64,000 nt of DNA from Nocardioides panzhihuensis (GTDB lineage: Bacteria; Actinomycetota; Actinomycetes; Propionibacteriales; Nocardioidaceae), in assembly GCF_013408335.1 (NCBI RefSeq), contig NZ_JACBZR010000001.1:2914001-2978000 (forward strand), read 5' to 3'. The translations under genes and the position numbers were made by a program. Within the stretch, counting starts at the first letter, position 1. Each line of letters begins with the position of its first letter. The notes below the pieces were generated by a model. The model saw nothing but the letters and a program-made list of their open reading frames with translations, had not been told where the DNA came from and made no database searches. This document shows, piece by piece, positions 24,101-32,624 of this stretch.

Positions 24101-24646
24101 GCGCGGAAAGAGCACGGGGATGCCGAGCGAGGCCAGGGTGCGCTCGCTGACCGCAGGCACCGTGGACGACTTCGCGGCCGGGTCGTCGCCGACCAGCATC
24201 AGCATGCCGCCGGCGGGGTGGGCGCCGTACATGTTGGCGTGTCGCATCGCGTCCAGCGCGCGGTCGACTCCGGGACCCTTGCCGTACCAGACCCCGGTCA
24301 CGCCGTCGTAGCGCTCGGTGTCGAGCGTGACGGCCGACTGCGAGCCCCATACGGCGGTGGCGGCGAGCTCCTCGTTGAGACCGGGCACGACTGTGATGTC
24401 GGCGTCGGCCATCTCCTTCGGCAGCCCCAGGAGCAGCTGGTCGAGGCCGCCGAGCGGGCTGCCCGGGTAGCCGGAGATGAAGGTGCCGGTCCGCATGCCA
24501 CGGCGCTGGTCCAGGGCGCGCTGCTCGACGAGCATCCGCGCGATCGCCTGGATTCCGGTCAGCAGCACGGGGCCGGCTCCGACGCGGTATCGGTCGGCCA
24601 GGTCGTACGCCTCGAACGAGGTCCCGGGCTCGAACACTGCGGTCAT
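21194..24646 (-). CDS. Fused indolepyruvate ferredoxin oxidoreductase (2-oxoacid:ferredoxin oxidoreductase)
   Basis: A 1150-residue fusion of the alpha and gamma parts of an indolepyruvate-type ferredoxin oxidoreductase. The pyrimidine-binding region opens FISGYPGSPLGGLDQ. The thiamine-diphosphate part carries CSGCPHNRST and GGGIGCHTLV. A ferredoxin-like Cys cluster CEGCGDCGVKSNC sits near residue 640, and the gamma part begins GIGGTGIVTVNQVLATAA at about 720. It oxidatively decarboxylates aryl- or branched-chain 2-oxoacids to acyl-CoA, reducing ferredoxin. It is monocistronic, starting at ATG 24646, and convergent with the four-helix membrane protein. A role in amino-acid catabolism fits the GABA genes upstream. 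Confidence 0.9.
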   Translation of the reverse strand: MTAVFEPGTSFEAYDLADRYRVGAGPVLLTGIQAIARMLVEQRALDQRRGMRTGTFISGYPGSPLGGLDQLLLGLPKEMADADITVVPGLNEELAATAVWGSQSAVTLDTERYDGVTGVWYGKGPGVDRALDAMRHANMYGAHPAGGMLMLVGDDPAAKSSTVPAVSERTLASLGIPVLFPRNASEIVEYGMEGIALSRASGCVVALKIVADVADGAWVVNPEIGVIDPVMPKTEWQGVPYTYEPTKIELFPDRIVGAEAKLYGPRMNVVKAYAAENRLNRIEVKAPNAKVGIVAAGSCYDSMRQGLLDLGLDHDALMAAGIRVLRLGMMWPVEPTIVSTFADGLEEIIVVEDKTSFIEQGIREILYGEPSAPVIVGKKDRAGVPLVPLDGELTAGRLLAPLRRALKGRAELKSAGPTRIDLPLLSTSRTPYFCSGCPHNRSTALPEGSIGGGGIGCHTLVTASQREDSAVVGITQMGGEGSQWIGQAPYSHAGHTFQNVGDGTFFHSAQLAIQACVAADVNITYKLLHNDVVAMTGAQKRQGEVTMAQLTHKLMNEGVKAIIVVADEPKRYRRSSFPAGVRLWHRDRLDDAQHELREIEGVTVLIYDQHCAADARRQRKRGTIEARNTKIVINEAVCEGCGDCGVKSNCLSVQPVETELGRKTRIDQTSCNTDYTCVEGECPSFMAVETDPTVKKAKKSTPAPPEVADPGYADLERTYGVFMAGIGGTGIVTVNQVLATAALRAGFGVESLDQVGMSQKAGPVTAHLRFGPGAIDPSNRVTPGSADALLGFDLLTLAEGKNLAYGDPERTRAVVSTSKTPTGPMVYDKDISYPADDELLTRVNGATSSLRAFDALTAAETLFGNTAAANFLLVGAAYQAGALPIPAEAIEEAIGINGVAVSANVAAFRWGRASVAAPDEFAKVTGTSTAPVEEIVVPALDDAKLDGEVRRLVEFRAPKLVAFQNQETARRYVELVDRIWNAERAVTAETRFSEAVARYLFKLTAYKDEYEVARLLTAPAALDGVRAEVQGKISFKLSPPVFGALLKGRKMTFGPRSHFMLRLLATMKFLRGTILDPFGQAHVRRTERALLAHYSALVTDLAADLTDENYARTVRLAELPDMVRGYENVKMRNVEAYREALAAEGIDLNV

Positions 24647-24817
24647 AAGGGTGACTCCTCAATCTGCCGGGCGGCACTGGTGGTCCGTCTGGAGTGTTTG
24701 CGGGACCGCCGGGTGAGGCAGTCCCGAGTGACCACACTGCATGGTGTGCGGGTGGTCTGAGTCACATCATCGGGGATGGAGTCGGCGTGATGCCAATCAC
24801 GAGACGACTCCCCCGAC

Positions 24818-26293
24818 TCACCAGGCGACGCTGAGGTACTGCGTCTCCAGGTACTCCTCCAGCCCGGCCCGCGCGCCCTCGCGCCCGATACCGCTCTGCT
24901 TCACCCCTCCGAACGGCGCCGACGGGTCGGAGACCAGACCGCGGTTGACCCCCACCATCCCGGCGTCGATCCGCTCGGCCACGTGCAGCGCCTCGCCCAT
25001 CTCGCCGTAGACGTACGCCGCCAGGCCGAACTCGGTGTCGTTGACCGCGGCCAGCAGTTCCTCGGTCTCGTTCCAGACCACGATCGGGGCCACCGGCCCG
25101 AAGATCTCCTCGCGCAGCAGCGGCGAGTCCGCCGGTACGCCGGTCAGGACCGTCGGCGCGTAGAAGTAGCCCTCCGTGGTGGGGACCTCGGCGCGGTGGG
25201 CGATCACGGCCCCCGCGGCCACGGCGTCGTCGACGAGGCCGGTGACCGTGGCGTACGCCTTCTCGGAGATGAGCGGGCCGATGTCGCTGCCCTGCTCGGC
25301 GGGCCCGACCCGGAGCTTCTCCACGGCGGCGCCGAGCCGGGCGGTGAACTCCTCGACGACGTCGGCGTGCACGTAGAACCGGTTGGCGGCGGTGCAGGCC
25401 TGTCCCCCGTTGCGGAACTTGGCGACCATCGCGCCCTCGACGGCCGCCGTCACGTCGGCGCTCGAGGTCACCACGAACGGCGCGTTGCCGCCGAGCTCCA
25501 TCGAGGTGTTGACGACCCGGTCGGCGGCCTGACGCAGCAGGATGCGGCCGACGCCGGTCGAGCCGGTGAAGGAGATCTTGCGGACCCGCTGGTCGGTGAG
25601 CCAGGTGCTGACGATCCCGGCTGCGTCGCGACCGGGGACCACGTTGACGACGCCGTCGGGGACACCGGCCTCGGCGATCAGCCGGGCGACCGCGAGCGCC
25701 GTCAGCGGCGTCTCGGCGGCGGGCTTGAGCACGACGGTGCAGCCCGCGGCGAGCGCCGGGGCGATCTTGCGGGTGGCCATCGCGGCGGGGAAGTTCCACG
25801 GCGTCACCAGAGCGGCCACGCCGACGGGCTTGTGGGTGACGATGGTGCGGGTGCCGCCGGCCGGCGAGGGACCGAAGTCGCCGTGCGGGCGCACGGCCTC
25901 CTCGGCGTACCAGCGGAAGAACTCGGCGGCGTAGGCCACCTCGCCGCGCGCGTCGGTGAGGGACTTGCCGTTCTCGAGCGCGATCAGTGCGGCGAGGTCG
26001 TCGACGTCGCGCAGCATCAGCTCACGCACCCGGCTGAGCAGGTCGCTGCGGGTCCGCGGCGGCAGCGCCGACCACGCGGGCAGCGCCTCAGCGGCAGCGT
26101 CGACTGCTGCGGTCGCGTCCTCGGTGGTGCCGTCGGCGACAGCGGCGACGTGCTCGCGGGTGGCGGGGTTCTCCACCGTGAAGACGCCGGCGGCACCCGG
26201 TCGCCACCGGCCGCCGACGAGGACGCCACTGCCAGGCTCGAGGGCCTCGAGGTAGCTGGGCTGGGTGTTCATGGGCTGGGTGCTCGTGGTCAC
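24818..26293 (-). CDS. gabD: NAD(P)-dependent succinate-semialdehyde dehydrogenase
   Basis: A 491-residue aldehyde dehydrogenase. It shows TPWNFPAAMATRKIAPALAAG, FTGSTGVGR, the catalytic Glu in MELGGNAPFVV and the catalytic Cys in NGGQACTAANRFYVH (about residue 297). GQACTAANR with a nearby FGPVAP is the succinate-semialdehyde dehydrogenase pattern. It oxidises succinic semialdehyde to succinate, and such enzymes often also accept 4-aminobutanal, which this locus needs. GTG 26293 overlaps the gabT stop (GTGA) with GGAGGAG just upstream, so I prefer it to the ATG seven codons later. Confidence 0.88.
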   Translation of the reverse strand: MTTSTQPMNTQPSYLEALEPGSGVLVGGRWRPGAAGVFTVENPATREHVAAVADGTTEDATAAVDAAAEALPAWSALPPRTRSDLLSRVRELMLRDVDDLAALIALENGKSLTDARGEVAYAAEFFRWYAEEAVRPHGDFGPSPAGGTRTIVTHKPVGVAALVTPWNFPAAMATRKIAPALAAGCTVVLKPAAETPLTALAVARLIAEAGVPDGVVNVVPGRDAAGIVSTWLTDQRVRKISFTGSTGVGRILLRQAADRVVNTSMELGGNAPFVVTSSADVTAAVEGAMVAKFRNGGQACTAANRFYVHADVVEEFTARLGAAVEKLRVGPAEQGSDIGPLISEKAYATVTGLVDDAVAAGAVIAHRAEVPTTEGYFYAPTVLTGVPADSPLLREEIFGPVAPIVVWNETEELLAAVNDTEFGLAAYVYGEMGEALHVAERIDAGMVGVNRGLVSDPSAPFGGVKQSGIGREGARAGLEEYLETQYLSVAW

Positions 26294-27627
26294 TTGGACT
26301 CCTCCAGTGCGGTCGCGAGTACGTCGAGGGCCTCGTCGAGCAGCTCGTCGGAGATGCTCAGCGGCGGCAGGAAGCGGATGACGTTGCCCCAGGTGCCACA
26401 GGTCAGGGCGATGACGCCCTGGCTGTGAGCGTAGGCGGCGACGGCCTTGGCGGTCGCACCGTCGGGGTCGCCCGTGGCCGGGTCGACGAACTCGGCGGCG
26501 ATCATCGCGCCCCGGCCGCGTACGTCGCCGATGCGCGGGTCCCCGGCCTGCAGGTCGCGGAGCCGCCCGAGGAGGCGCTCCTCGATCTGCCGGGCCCGGG
26601 TGAGCAGGTCCTCGGCCTCGATGGTCTCGATCACGGCCAGCGCGGCGGCGCAGGCGAGCGGGTTGCCGCCGTAGGTGCCGCCCAGGCCGCTGGGGTGGAC
26701 AGCGTCCATGACGTCGGCGCGGCCGGTCACCGCGGAGAGCGGCAGACCGCCGGCGATGCCCTTCGCGCTGACCACCATGTCCGGGACGACGTCGTCGTGC
26801 TCGACAGCGAACCAGGTGCCGGTGCGGCCGAAGCCGGACTGCACCTCGTCGGCCACGAAGAGCACGTCGTTGGCCCGGCACCACTCCGCCAGCGCGGCGA
26901 GGAACCCGGGCGCCGGGACGATGAAGCCGCCCTCACCCTGAACCGGCTCGATCACGACGGCTGCGAGGTTCTCGGCACCGACCTGCGTCTCGATCTGCGA
27001 CGTCGCCCGGGCGGCCGCCAGCTTGCCGTCGATCTCGGGCGCGTCCCGGAACGGGTAGGACATCGGCGCCCGGTAGACCTCTGCGGCGAACGGTCCGAAG
27101 CCATGCTTGTAGGGCATGTTCTTCGCCGTCATCGCCATGGTGAGGTTGGTGCGGCCGTGGTAGGCGTGGTCGAAGACCACGACCGCGTCCTTGCCGGTGA
27201 ACGAGCGGGCGATCTTGACCGCGTTCTCGACGGCCTCGGAGCCGGAGTTGAACAGCGCGGTGCGCTTCTCGTGGTCGCCGGGGGTGAGCCGGGCGAGCTG
27301 CTCGGCGACGGCCACGTAGCCCTCGTAGGGCGTGACCATGAAGCAGGTGTGGGTGAAGGCCGCCACCTGCTCGGTGACCGCTTCGACGACGCGGGCGGCA
27401 CTGGAGCCGACCGTGGTCACCGCGATGCCCGAGCCCAGGTCGATGAAGCGGTTGCCGTCCACGTCCTCGACGATCCCGCCCGCGGCGCGGGCGGCGAAGA
27501 CGGGCATCGTCGTGCCCACGCCCTGGCTCACGGCCGCGGCCTTGCGGCGCATGAGCTCCTGGGAGCGGGGGCCGGGGAGCGGCGTACGCAGGAGGCGGGA
27601 CTGTTCGAGGGGCGAGAGCTCGGTCAT
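26290..27627 (-). CDS. gabT: 4-aminobutyrate aminotransferase
   Basis: A 445-residue class-III aminotransferase. It contains NSGSEAVENAVKIAR, DHAYHGRTN, FVADEVQSGFGRTG with the PLP-contacting Asp, and the Schiff-base Lys in VSAKGIAGGLPLSAV (about residue 290). Sequence length and motifs match bacterial GabT, which moves the amino group of GABA to 2-oxoglutarate and yields succinic semialdehyde for GabD. ATG 27627 is chosen because the frame upstream runs into the divergent LysR promoter region. It overlaps gabD by four bases. Confidence 0.88.
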   Translation of the reverse strand: MTELSPLEQSRLLRTPLPGPRSQELMRRKAAAVSQGVGTTMPVFAARAAGGIVEDVDGNRFIDLGSGIAVTTVGSSAARVVEAVTEQVAAFTHTCFMVTPYEGYVAVAEQLARLTPGDHEKRTALFNSGSEAVENAVKIARSFTGKDAVVVFDHAYHGRTNLTMAMTAKNMPYKHGFGPFAAEVYRAPMSYPFRDAPEIDGKLAAARATSQIETQVGAENLAAVVIEPVQGEGGFIVPAPGFLAALAEWCRANDVLFVADEVQSGFGRTGTWFAVEHDDVVPDMVVSAKGIAGGLPLSAVTGRADVMDAVHPSGLGGTYGGNPLACAAALAVIETIEAEDLLTRARQIEERLLGRLRDLQAGDPRIGDVRGRGAMIAAEFVDPATGDPDGATAKAVAAYAHSQGVIALTCGTWGNVIRFLPPLSISDELLDEALDVLATALEESK

Positions 27628-27692
27628 GGGAACAGCATGGGCCTCGGCGACACATGTCGTCCAAGACCTTTTGGCTACTAAGATCATGCCTC

Positions 27693-28589
27693 ATGAGCAT
27701 GGATCTGCGGCTGCTGCGCTACTTCGTCGCCACCGCCGACGCGGGCTCCGCGACCCGCGCCGCGGAGCTGCTGCACGTGACCCAGCCGGTGCTGTCGCGG
27801 CAGCTGCGCCAGCTCGAGGCCAACCTGGGCGTGCCGCTGTTCGCCCGCGAGGGGCGGCGGCTGCGGCTCACCCGGACGGCCATGGACCTCCTCCCCCGCG
27901 CCCGCGACCTGCTCGCCCACGCCGACGACCTCGAGCGCGCCGTCGGCCTGCTCGCCTCCGGCCGGCTCGACGAGCTGCACCTCGCCGTGCCGTCCACGAC
28001 GCTCACCGACGTGCTCGCGCCGTTCCTGGCGACGCTCGGGCCGGACGACCCGGTCGCGATGGTCCGCGAGCTCGATCCGCGCGGTGCGGTCGCCGCGGTC
28101 CGCGCGGGCGCCGACCTGGCGATCGTCACCCGGCCGCCGGGGCGTTCGCTGACCTCGCGCGCCCTTGCCGTGCTGCCGGTGTGGGCCTATGTCCGCCCCG
28201 ACGACCCGTGGGCGGGTCGGGGGTCCGTGGACGTACGCGACCTGGTGACCCGGCCGCTCGTCCTGCTCACCGAGGACCTACGGCCCCGGCCGCTCCTGGA
28301 CGCAGCGGTCGAGGACGCCGCCGTGGGCTACGGCGACGTCCTCGAGGTGTCCAACGCCCAGGTCGCACTGGCGCTCGCGGCCTCGGGCCGCGGCGTCGCG
28401 ATCGTCTCCGACGACCCGCGCTTCGGCCTGGTGCCGCTGCACATCGAGGCGCCGGCCGGGCGGGTGCGGATCAGGCTGTACGCGGCATGGGACCCGCACC
28501 ACCACGCCGCCGAGGCCCTCTCAGCCCTGGCCGACCGGCTCTCGGCGTTCTGCGTCGAGAGCTACGGCGCGGAGGTCGCCGCCCGCTGA
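27693..28589 (+). CDS. LysR family regulator of the gab operon
   Basis: A 298-residue LysR-type regulator. The N-terminal winged HTH reads LRLLRYFVATADAGSATRAA, then LHVTQPVLSRQLRQLEANLG (about residues 28-47), followed by an effector domain beginning LHLAVPSTTLTDVLAPFL. It is divergent from gabT across only 65 bp, the classic arrangement of LysR regulators and their targets. An inducer such as GABA or succinic semialdehyde is expected but not shown. ATG 27693 is used; another ATG lies two codons later. Its 3' end overlaps the convergent amine oxidase gene by 69 bp. Confidence 0.87.
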   Translation: MSMDLRLLRYFVATADAGSATRAAELLHVTQPVLSRQLRQLEANLGVPLFAREGRRLRLTRTAMDLLPRARDLLAHADDLERAVGLLASGRLDELHLAVPSTTLTDVLAPFLATLGPDDPVAMVRELDPRGAVAAVRAGADLAIVTRPPGRSLTSRALAVLPVWAYVRPDDPWAGRGSVDVRDLVTRPLVLLTEDLRPRPLLDAAVEDAAVGYGDVLEVSNAQVALALAASGRGVAIVSDDPRFGLVPLHIEAPAGRVRIRLYAAWDPHHHAAEALSALADRLSAFCVESYGAEVAAR

Positions 28590-29966
28590 CCTGGTGGCGC
28601 CCAGCGGCCTCAGCCCGCCGTCGAGGATCGCCCGGGCGATCTCCTCGCCCACCCGGACGCCGCCGTCGACGTGCTGGAAGCCGTGCCCGGCCACATCGCT
28701 GCTGCCGAACTCGATCGGGCCGAGCGGCTCGCGCAGCGCCGCGCCCCACCTGGTCAGGCCGCCGAGGTCGAAGCTGGTCCCGTACGCCCCGCCCGTGAGC
28801 TCCTGGTGCTGCCAGTCGCTCTCGACGTAGGTGATCGGCTCGAGCGCCGCGTCCCCGAAGTACGTCGCCAGCGACCCGAGCACCTGCCGGCGCCGCTCCT
28901 CGTCGGGGAGCCGGCCGATCGCGTCCGCGCGCTCGTCGGAGACGAAGCCGACCAGCGTCCCGCGCTGCTCGCCCTCGGGGGTGTTGTCGTAGACCTCGTG
29001 GACCAGCTCCCAGGGCGCGAAGCCTGTCCCGCTGAGGCCCTCGGCGCGCCAGAACGGCGTCTCGTACTGCGCCTGCACCTTGATGACCAGCCCGAACGAC
29101 TGGTGCTCGCGGGCCATCCGGTGCTCCGCCGGAAGCTCGGGGCTGAACCGGATCCGCCTGACCAGGGTCGGCGGCACGGCGAGGACCAGCCGACGCGCAG
29201 CGTGGATCTCTGCGCCGACGTGGACGACGGCACCGTCCTCGTCCCACTCGACCAGGGTGACGTCCTGGCCGAGCCGGACCCGGTCCCCCAGCCGCTCGGC
29301 CAGAGTCAGCGGCACCCGCTGCAAGCCGCCGACGACGCGGCGGTCGAGGATCACGTCGGCGTCGACGAGGTTGCTGAACGACCCCGCGCTGGCGGCCATC
29401 TGCACCGCCTGGAGCGCGGAGAAGGCATGGGCGGGCTTCGTCAGCATCGCCGGACCGATGTAGAGGGCGATGTTGTCGACCGCCACCGGGTCGTCGCACT
29501 GCCGCTCGAGCCAGGCACGGAACGAGACGCTGTCGAGGTGGGCGGCATCGTCGAGGTCCCACGGCCGGGCCGGATCCATCGCCGCCGCGAGCTCGTCGAG
29601 CGTCTTGGTCAGCTGCCCGATCGCCGCCAGCGTGGACTCCCCGAGCGGCAGCTCTTCCCCGAAGCGATGTGCGGCACCGGCCTTGTCGACATAGAGCGAC
29701 TCGCCCTCGCGGAACCGCGGGTAGGTCGGCAGCCTGAGCTCGTCGAGGATCCCGATCAGGGCGTCCTGGTCCGGCGAGACCCACTGGCCGCCGATCTCGA
29801 AGTCGGCCTCCGCCCCGGGTGCGCCGTGCGCCTCGGTGCGCAGCCGGCCGCCGACGCGGTCGCGCGCCTCCAGGACGAGCACGTCCTTGCCTGCCTGGGC
29901 GAGTCGCCAGGCCGCGGTCAGGCCGGTCACCCCGGCGCCGACCACGATCACGTCGTGGGTGGTCAT
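28521..29966 (-). CDS. Flavin monoamine oxidase (putrescine oxidase-like)
   Basis: A 481-residue FAD amine oxidase. It has the N-terminal Rossmann motif VIVVGAGVTGLTAAWRLAQAG, the LEARDRVGGR fingerprint, GGQWVSPDQD and the C-terminal GHGFQHVDGGVRVGEEIA that covers the flavin. Actinobacterial relatives oxidise putrescine to 4-aminobutanal, releasing hydrogen peroxide and ammonia. Placed beside an agmatinase-family gene and gabTD, putrescine oxidase is the best guess; tyramine or another amine is possible. ATG 29966 lies one base after the agmatinase stop. Confidence 0.83.
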   Translation of the reverse strand: MTTHDVIVVGAGVTGLTAAWRLAQAGKDVLVLEARDRVGGRLRTEAHGAPGAEADFEIGGQWVSPDQDALIGILDELRLPTYPRFREGESLYVDKAGAAHRFGEELPLGESTLAAIGQLTKTLDELAAAMDPARPWDLDDAAHLDSVSFRAWLERQCDDPVAVDNIALYIGPAMLTKPAHAFSALQAVQMAASAGSFSNLVDADVILDRRVVGGLQRVPLTLAERLGDRVRLGQDVTLVEWDEDGAVVHVGAEIHAARRLVLAVPPTLVRRIRFSPELPAEHRMAREHQSFGLVIKVQAQYETPFWRAEGLSGTGFAPWELVHEVYDNTPEGEQRGTLVGFVSDERADAIGRLPDEERRRQVLGSLATYFGDAALEPITYVESDWQHQELTGGAYGTSFDLGGLTRWGAALREPLGPIEFGSSDVAGHGFQHVDGGVRVGEEIARAILDGGLRPLGATRSAGGDLRAVALDAERREPVGQG

Positions 29967-29967
29967 G

Positions 29968-31032
29968 TCAGTTCTCCTGGATGTCGGGTTCATTGAGTCG
30001 CCGGTCGGGGCGCTGGTCGGGGCGCTGGGCCAGCAACGGCAGGCTCGGGTCCCAGCGGGTCCCGTCGGCCTGGTCGCGCCTGCGGCGGGCGATGCCGGAG
30101 AGCGCCTCGAGGACGACCCGGTTGGCGAGGAACGAGGTGATGTCGGCGTGGTCGTAGGGCGGGGAGACCTCGACGACGTCGATCCCGACCACCGGCAGCT
30201 CGTAGGCGATCCGGCGGACCGCGTCGAGGAGCTGACGGGCGGTGAGGCCGCCCGGCTCCGGAGTGCCGGTGCCGGGCGCGTGCCCGGGGTCGCAGACGTC
30301 GATGTCGACCGAGAGGAAGACGCCGTCGCACTCGTCGGTGGCGATCGTGAAGGCCTCGGTGAGGCACTCCTCCAGCCCGCGGTGCACGATCTCGGTCATC
30401 TCGTAGGACCGCATGCCCTGCTCGGCCATCCAGTCGAGCGTCTCGGGCTCGGGCCAGTAGCCGCGCAGCCCCATCTGCAGGAACCGGTCGCCGCGCAGCG
30501 CACCCGACTCGATGAGCCGCCGCATCGGCTGGCCGTGCCCGACGAGCGAGCCGAACTCGATGTCCCCGGTGTCGGCGTGGGCATCGAAGTGGATCATCGA
30601 CACCCGTCCCTGACCGAGGTGCTGGGCGACGCCGGCGGCGTCGGGCCAGGCGATCGTGTGGTCGCCGCCCAGCACCAGCGGGATGGCGCCGTTGCTCGTC
30701 ACGGCGTGGACCGCCTCCTGGAGGTCACGCACCGAGCGCTCCGCGTCGCCGGAGTACATCTCGACGTCGCCGGCGTCGAGCACTTTCAGGTCCCGCAGCG
30801 CGTCGACGCGCATCGCGAGCGAGGGCCGCGAGCCGTCGTGGGGCAGGTAACAGGTCTGCCGGATGAACTGCGGGCCGAACCGGGTGCCCGACCGGTGTGA
30901 CGTGCCTCCGTCGAAGGGGGCGCCGAGAATGACCACGTCGGCACCCTCGTACGTCGTGGGGTCGGCCCAGTCACACCGGTCGACACCCAGGAAGGTGATG
31001 TCAGGGCCGAACTGGGTTCCGTAGCGAGCCAT
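29968..31032 (-). CDS. speB: Agmatinase / guanidinobutyrase (ureohydrolase family)
   Basis: A 354-residue ureohydrolase with all manganese-binding motifs: GGDHT (about residues 133-137), HFDAHADT (about 156-163) and SVDIDVCDPGHAPGTGTPEPGG (Asp residues near 243-245). It hydrolyses agmatine to putrescine plus urea, or 4-guanidinobutyrate to GABA plus urea; sequence alone does not decide. Both products feed the neighbouring genes. ATG 31032 is used, since the longer frame would run through the promoter side of the next gene. It lies 59 bp after the permease gene and just before the amine oxidase, in one operon. Confidence 0.82.
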   Translation of the reverse strand: MARYGTQFGPDITFLGVDRCDWADPTTYEGADVVILGAPFDGGTSHRSGTRFGPQFIRQTCYLPHDGSRPSLAMRVDALRDLKVLDAGDVEMYSGDAERSVRDLQEAVHAVTSNGAIPLVLGGDHTIAWPDAAGVAQHLGQGRVSMIHFDAHADTGDIEFGSLVGHGQPMRRLIESGALRGDRFLQMGLRGYWPEPETLDWMAEQGMRSYEMTEIVHRGLEECLTEAFTIATDECDGVFLSVDIDVCDPGHAPGTGTPEPGGLTARQLLDAVRRIAYELPVVGIDVVEVSPPYDHADITSFLANRVVLEALSGIARRRRDQADGTRWDPSLPLLAQRPDQRPDRRLNEPDIQEN

Positions 31033-31090
31033 GTCGTTCTTCTCTCTCGTTCGATTCTCGTGGTGGACAGCTGCGCCCATTCCTCAGGGC

Positions 31091-32479
31091 TCAATCCTCG
31101 GTCGGTTCGACGACGAGGAACCGCTCGCCGGGCCGGCGGGCGAGGAACAGGTGGTAGTAGATGAGGGCGGCGACCACGACGCCGGCCGTGATCAGGATGT
31201 CCAGAAGCGCGGAGCCGGCCAGCGCGTAGCCGATCGCGCCGATGACGATCAGCGGCGGCAGCGGCCACAACGGCATCCGCCAGCCCTGGGCTGCCGGCCC
31301 CCGGCGGCGGGCACGGAGCGCGGCGATCGCGACGACGACGTACATCGTGGAGATGACCACCGAGGTGACCCCGAGCAGCGCCTCGATCTCGACGGCGCCG
31401 GCGAGGATGGCTCCCGGGATGCCGATCACGAGGGTGGCCAGCCACGGGGTGGCGTAGCGGGGGTGCAGCCTGGTGAGGACGCCGTTGATCGGTGTCGGCC
31501 AGGAGCGGTCGCGCGCGGAGGCGTAGACGACCCGGGCGTTCTGCAGCACCATCACGATGACGGCGTTGAGGATGGCGATGGCGATGGCGACGTTCACCGC
31601 GACGGCGACGCGATCGCCGCCCCACGCGGCCACCCACTGGGAGAAATTACCGGAGGCGAGGTCGCTGAGGTCGTCGACCGCGAGGACCGTGGTGACGGTC
31701 GGGACGAGGATGACGAGGCCGCCCAGTCCGAGGGTCCAGAAGATCACGCGGGCGACGTTGCGGCGCGGGTCGACGATCTCCTCGGACAGGTAGACGGTGG
31801 TGCCGAATCCGCTGACCAGGAACGTGCTCACCGCGAGGCCAGAAATGAGGATCGCCAGGGTGAACGGCTCCAGGCCGTTCTCACCGATGACGTGCGGGGA
31901 GACCAGCTCGCCGGGGCCGCGCTGGATGTGGCCGAGACCGAGGACGGTGACGACCACGGCGGCGATCATCTCGAGCGCGAGGAAGGTGCCGGTGACGACC
32001 GCGTTGGCCTTGATGTTGAGGATGGCCGTGGCGGTCGAGAGGAGCATCACGATCGCGCCGGTCGCGGCCCGCGGGAGCTCCACGAGATCGGCCAGGTAGT
32101 CGGCGGTGCCGAGGGCGAAGATCGGCGGGATGAGCCAGAGCAGCACCCCCGCGAGCGAGAACGTCAGCCAGCCCATCGACTTGCCGAGGGTCTGGGTGAC
32201 CATCGCGTACTCCCCGCCGGAGCTGGCGGTGCGGGTGCCCAGCTCGGCGTAGCAGGCGGCGATCGCGACCGAGACCGCGAAGCCGGCCACGACCGCCAGC
32301 ACCGCACCGCTCCCCTGCATCGCGAACAGCTCGGGGACGATGATGAACAGGCTCGATGCGGGCGTGATGCACGACAGCACGAGGAGGATCGCTGCGCCGG
32401 GCCCGAGCACCCGCGCGAGCTTGCGCCGATCCGGCGCCGGCGTCACCTCGTCCGGGCCCACCTGCATGGATTCGATCAT
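31091..32479 (-). CDS. APC-superfamily amino acid/polyamine permease
   Basis: A 462-residue permease with about twelve membrane helices. The first helix region LGPGAAILLVLSCITPASSLF contains the broken-helix Gly motif, followed by YAELGTRTASSGGEYAMV, typical of amino-acid/polyamine APC transporters. It heads the polyamine operon and probably imports putrescine, agmatine or GABA. AAGGAG stands nine bases before ATG 32479. The upstream region holds two nested palindromes that are likely bound by the divergent TetR protein. Confidence 0.87.
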   Translation of the reverse strand: MIESMQVGPDEVTPAPDRRKLARVLGPGAAILLVLSCITPASSLFIIVPELFAMQGSGAVLAVVAGFAVSVAIAACYAELGTRTASSGGEYAMVTQTLGKSMGWLTFSLAGVLLWLIPPIFALGTADYLADLVELPRAATGAIVMLLSTATAILNIKANAVVTGTFLALEMIAAVVVTVLGLGHIQRGPGELVSPHVIGENGLEPFTLAILISGLAVSTFLVSGFGTTVYLSEEIVDPRRNVARVIFWTLGLGGLVILVPTVTTVLAVDDLSDLASGNFSQWVAAWGGDRVAVAVNVAIAIAILNAVIVMVLQNARVVYASARDRSWPTPINGVLTRLHPRYATPWLATLVIGIPGAILAGAVEIEALLGVTSVVISTMYVVVAIAALRARRRGPAAQGWRMPLWPLPPLIVIGAIGYALAGSALLDILITAGVVVAALIYYHLFLARRPGERFLVVEPTED

Positions 32480-32510
32480 CGCGGTCTCCTTGGGGATGAG
32501 GGTACAGCGA

Positions 32511-32549
32511 GTTTTGAACGCCGTACAAAACTTTGAACGGTGTTCAAAG
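32511..32549. promoter_or_regulatory. Two adjacent palindromic operators between permease and TetR genes
   Basis: A perfect 19-bp palindrome CTTTGAACGGTGTTCAAAG occupies 32531-32549. A second inverted repeat, GTTTTG-N9-CAAAAC, occupies 32511-32531 and contains a TTTGAACG like that in the first. The region is 31-70 bp upstream of the permease ATG and 75 bp upstream of the TetR GTG. Autoregulation plus control of the polyamine operon is the natural reading. Confidence 0.65.
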
Positions 32550-32624
32550 TGACTCAGATCACCGCTAGAGTCAAGGGGGCAGACCGAAGATTTTGCGAAG
32601 CGAGCACGAGGGGACACTGGTGAA

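Noticed and set aside
21368..24760. A 1130-codon open frame on the plus strand opposite the indolepyruvate oxidoreductase gene
   Set aside because: It is the antisense shadow of a clearly recognisable enzyme. Its composition (Asp/Arg/Gly/His/Val runs) is that of high-GC antisense frames, with no domain.
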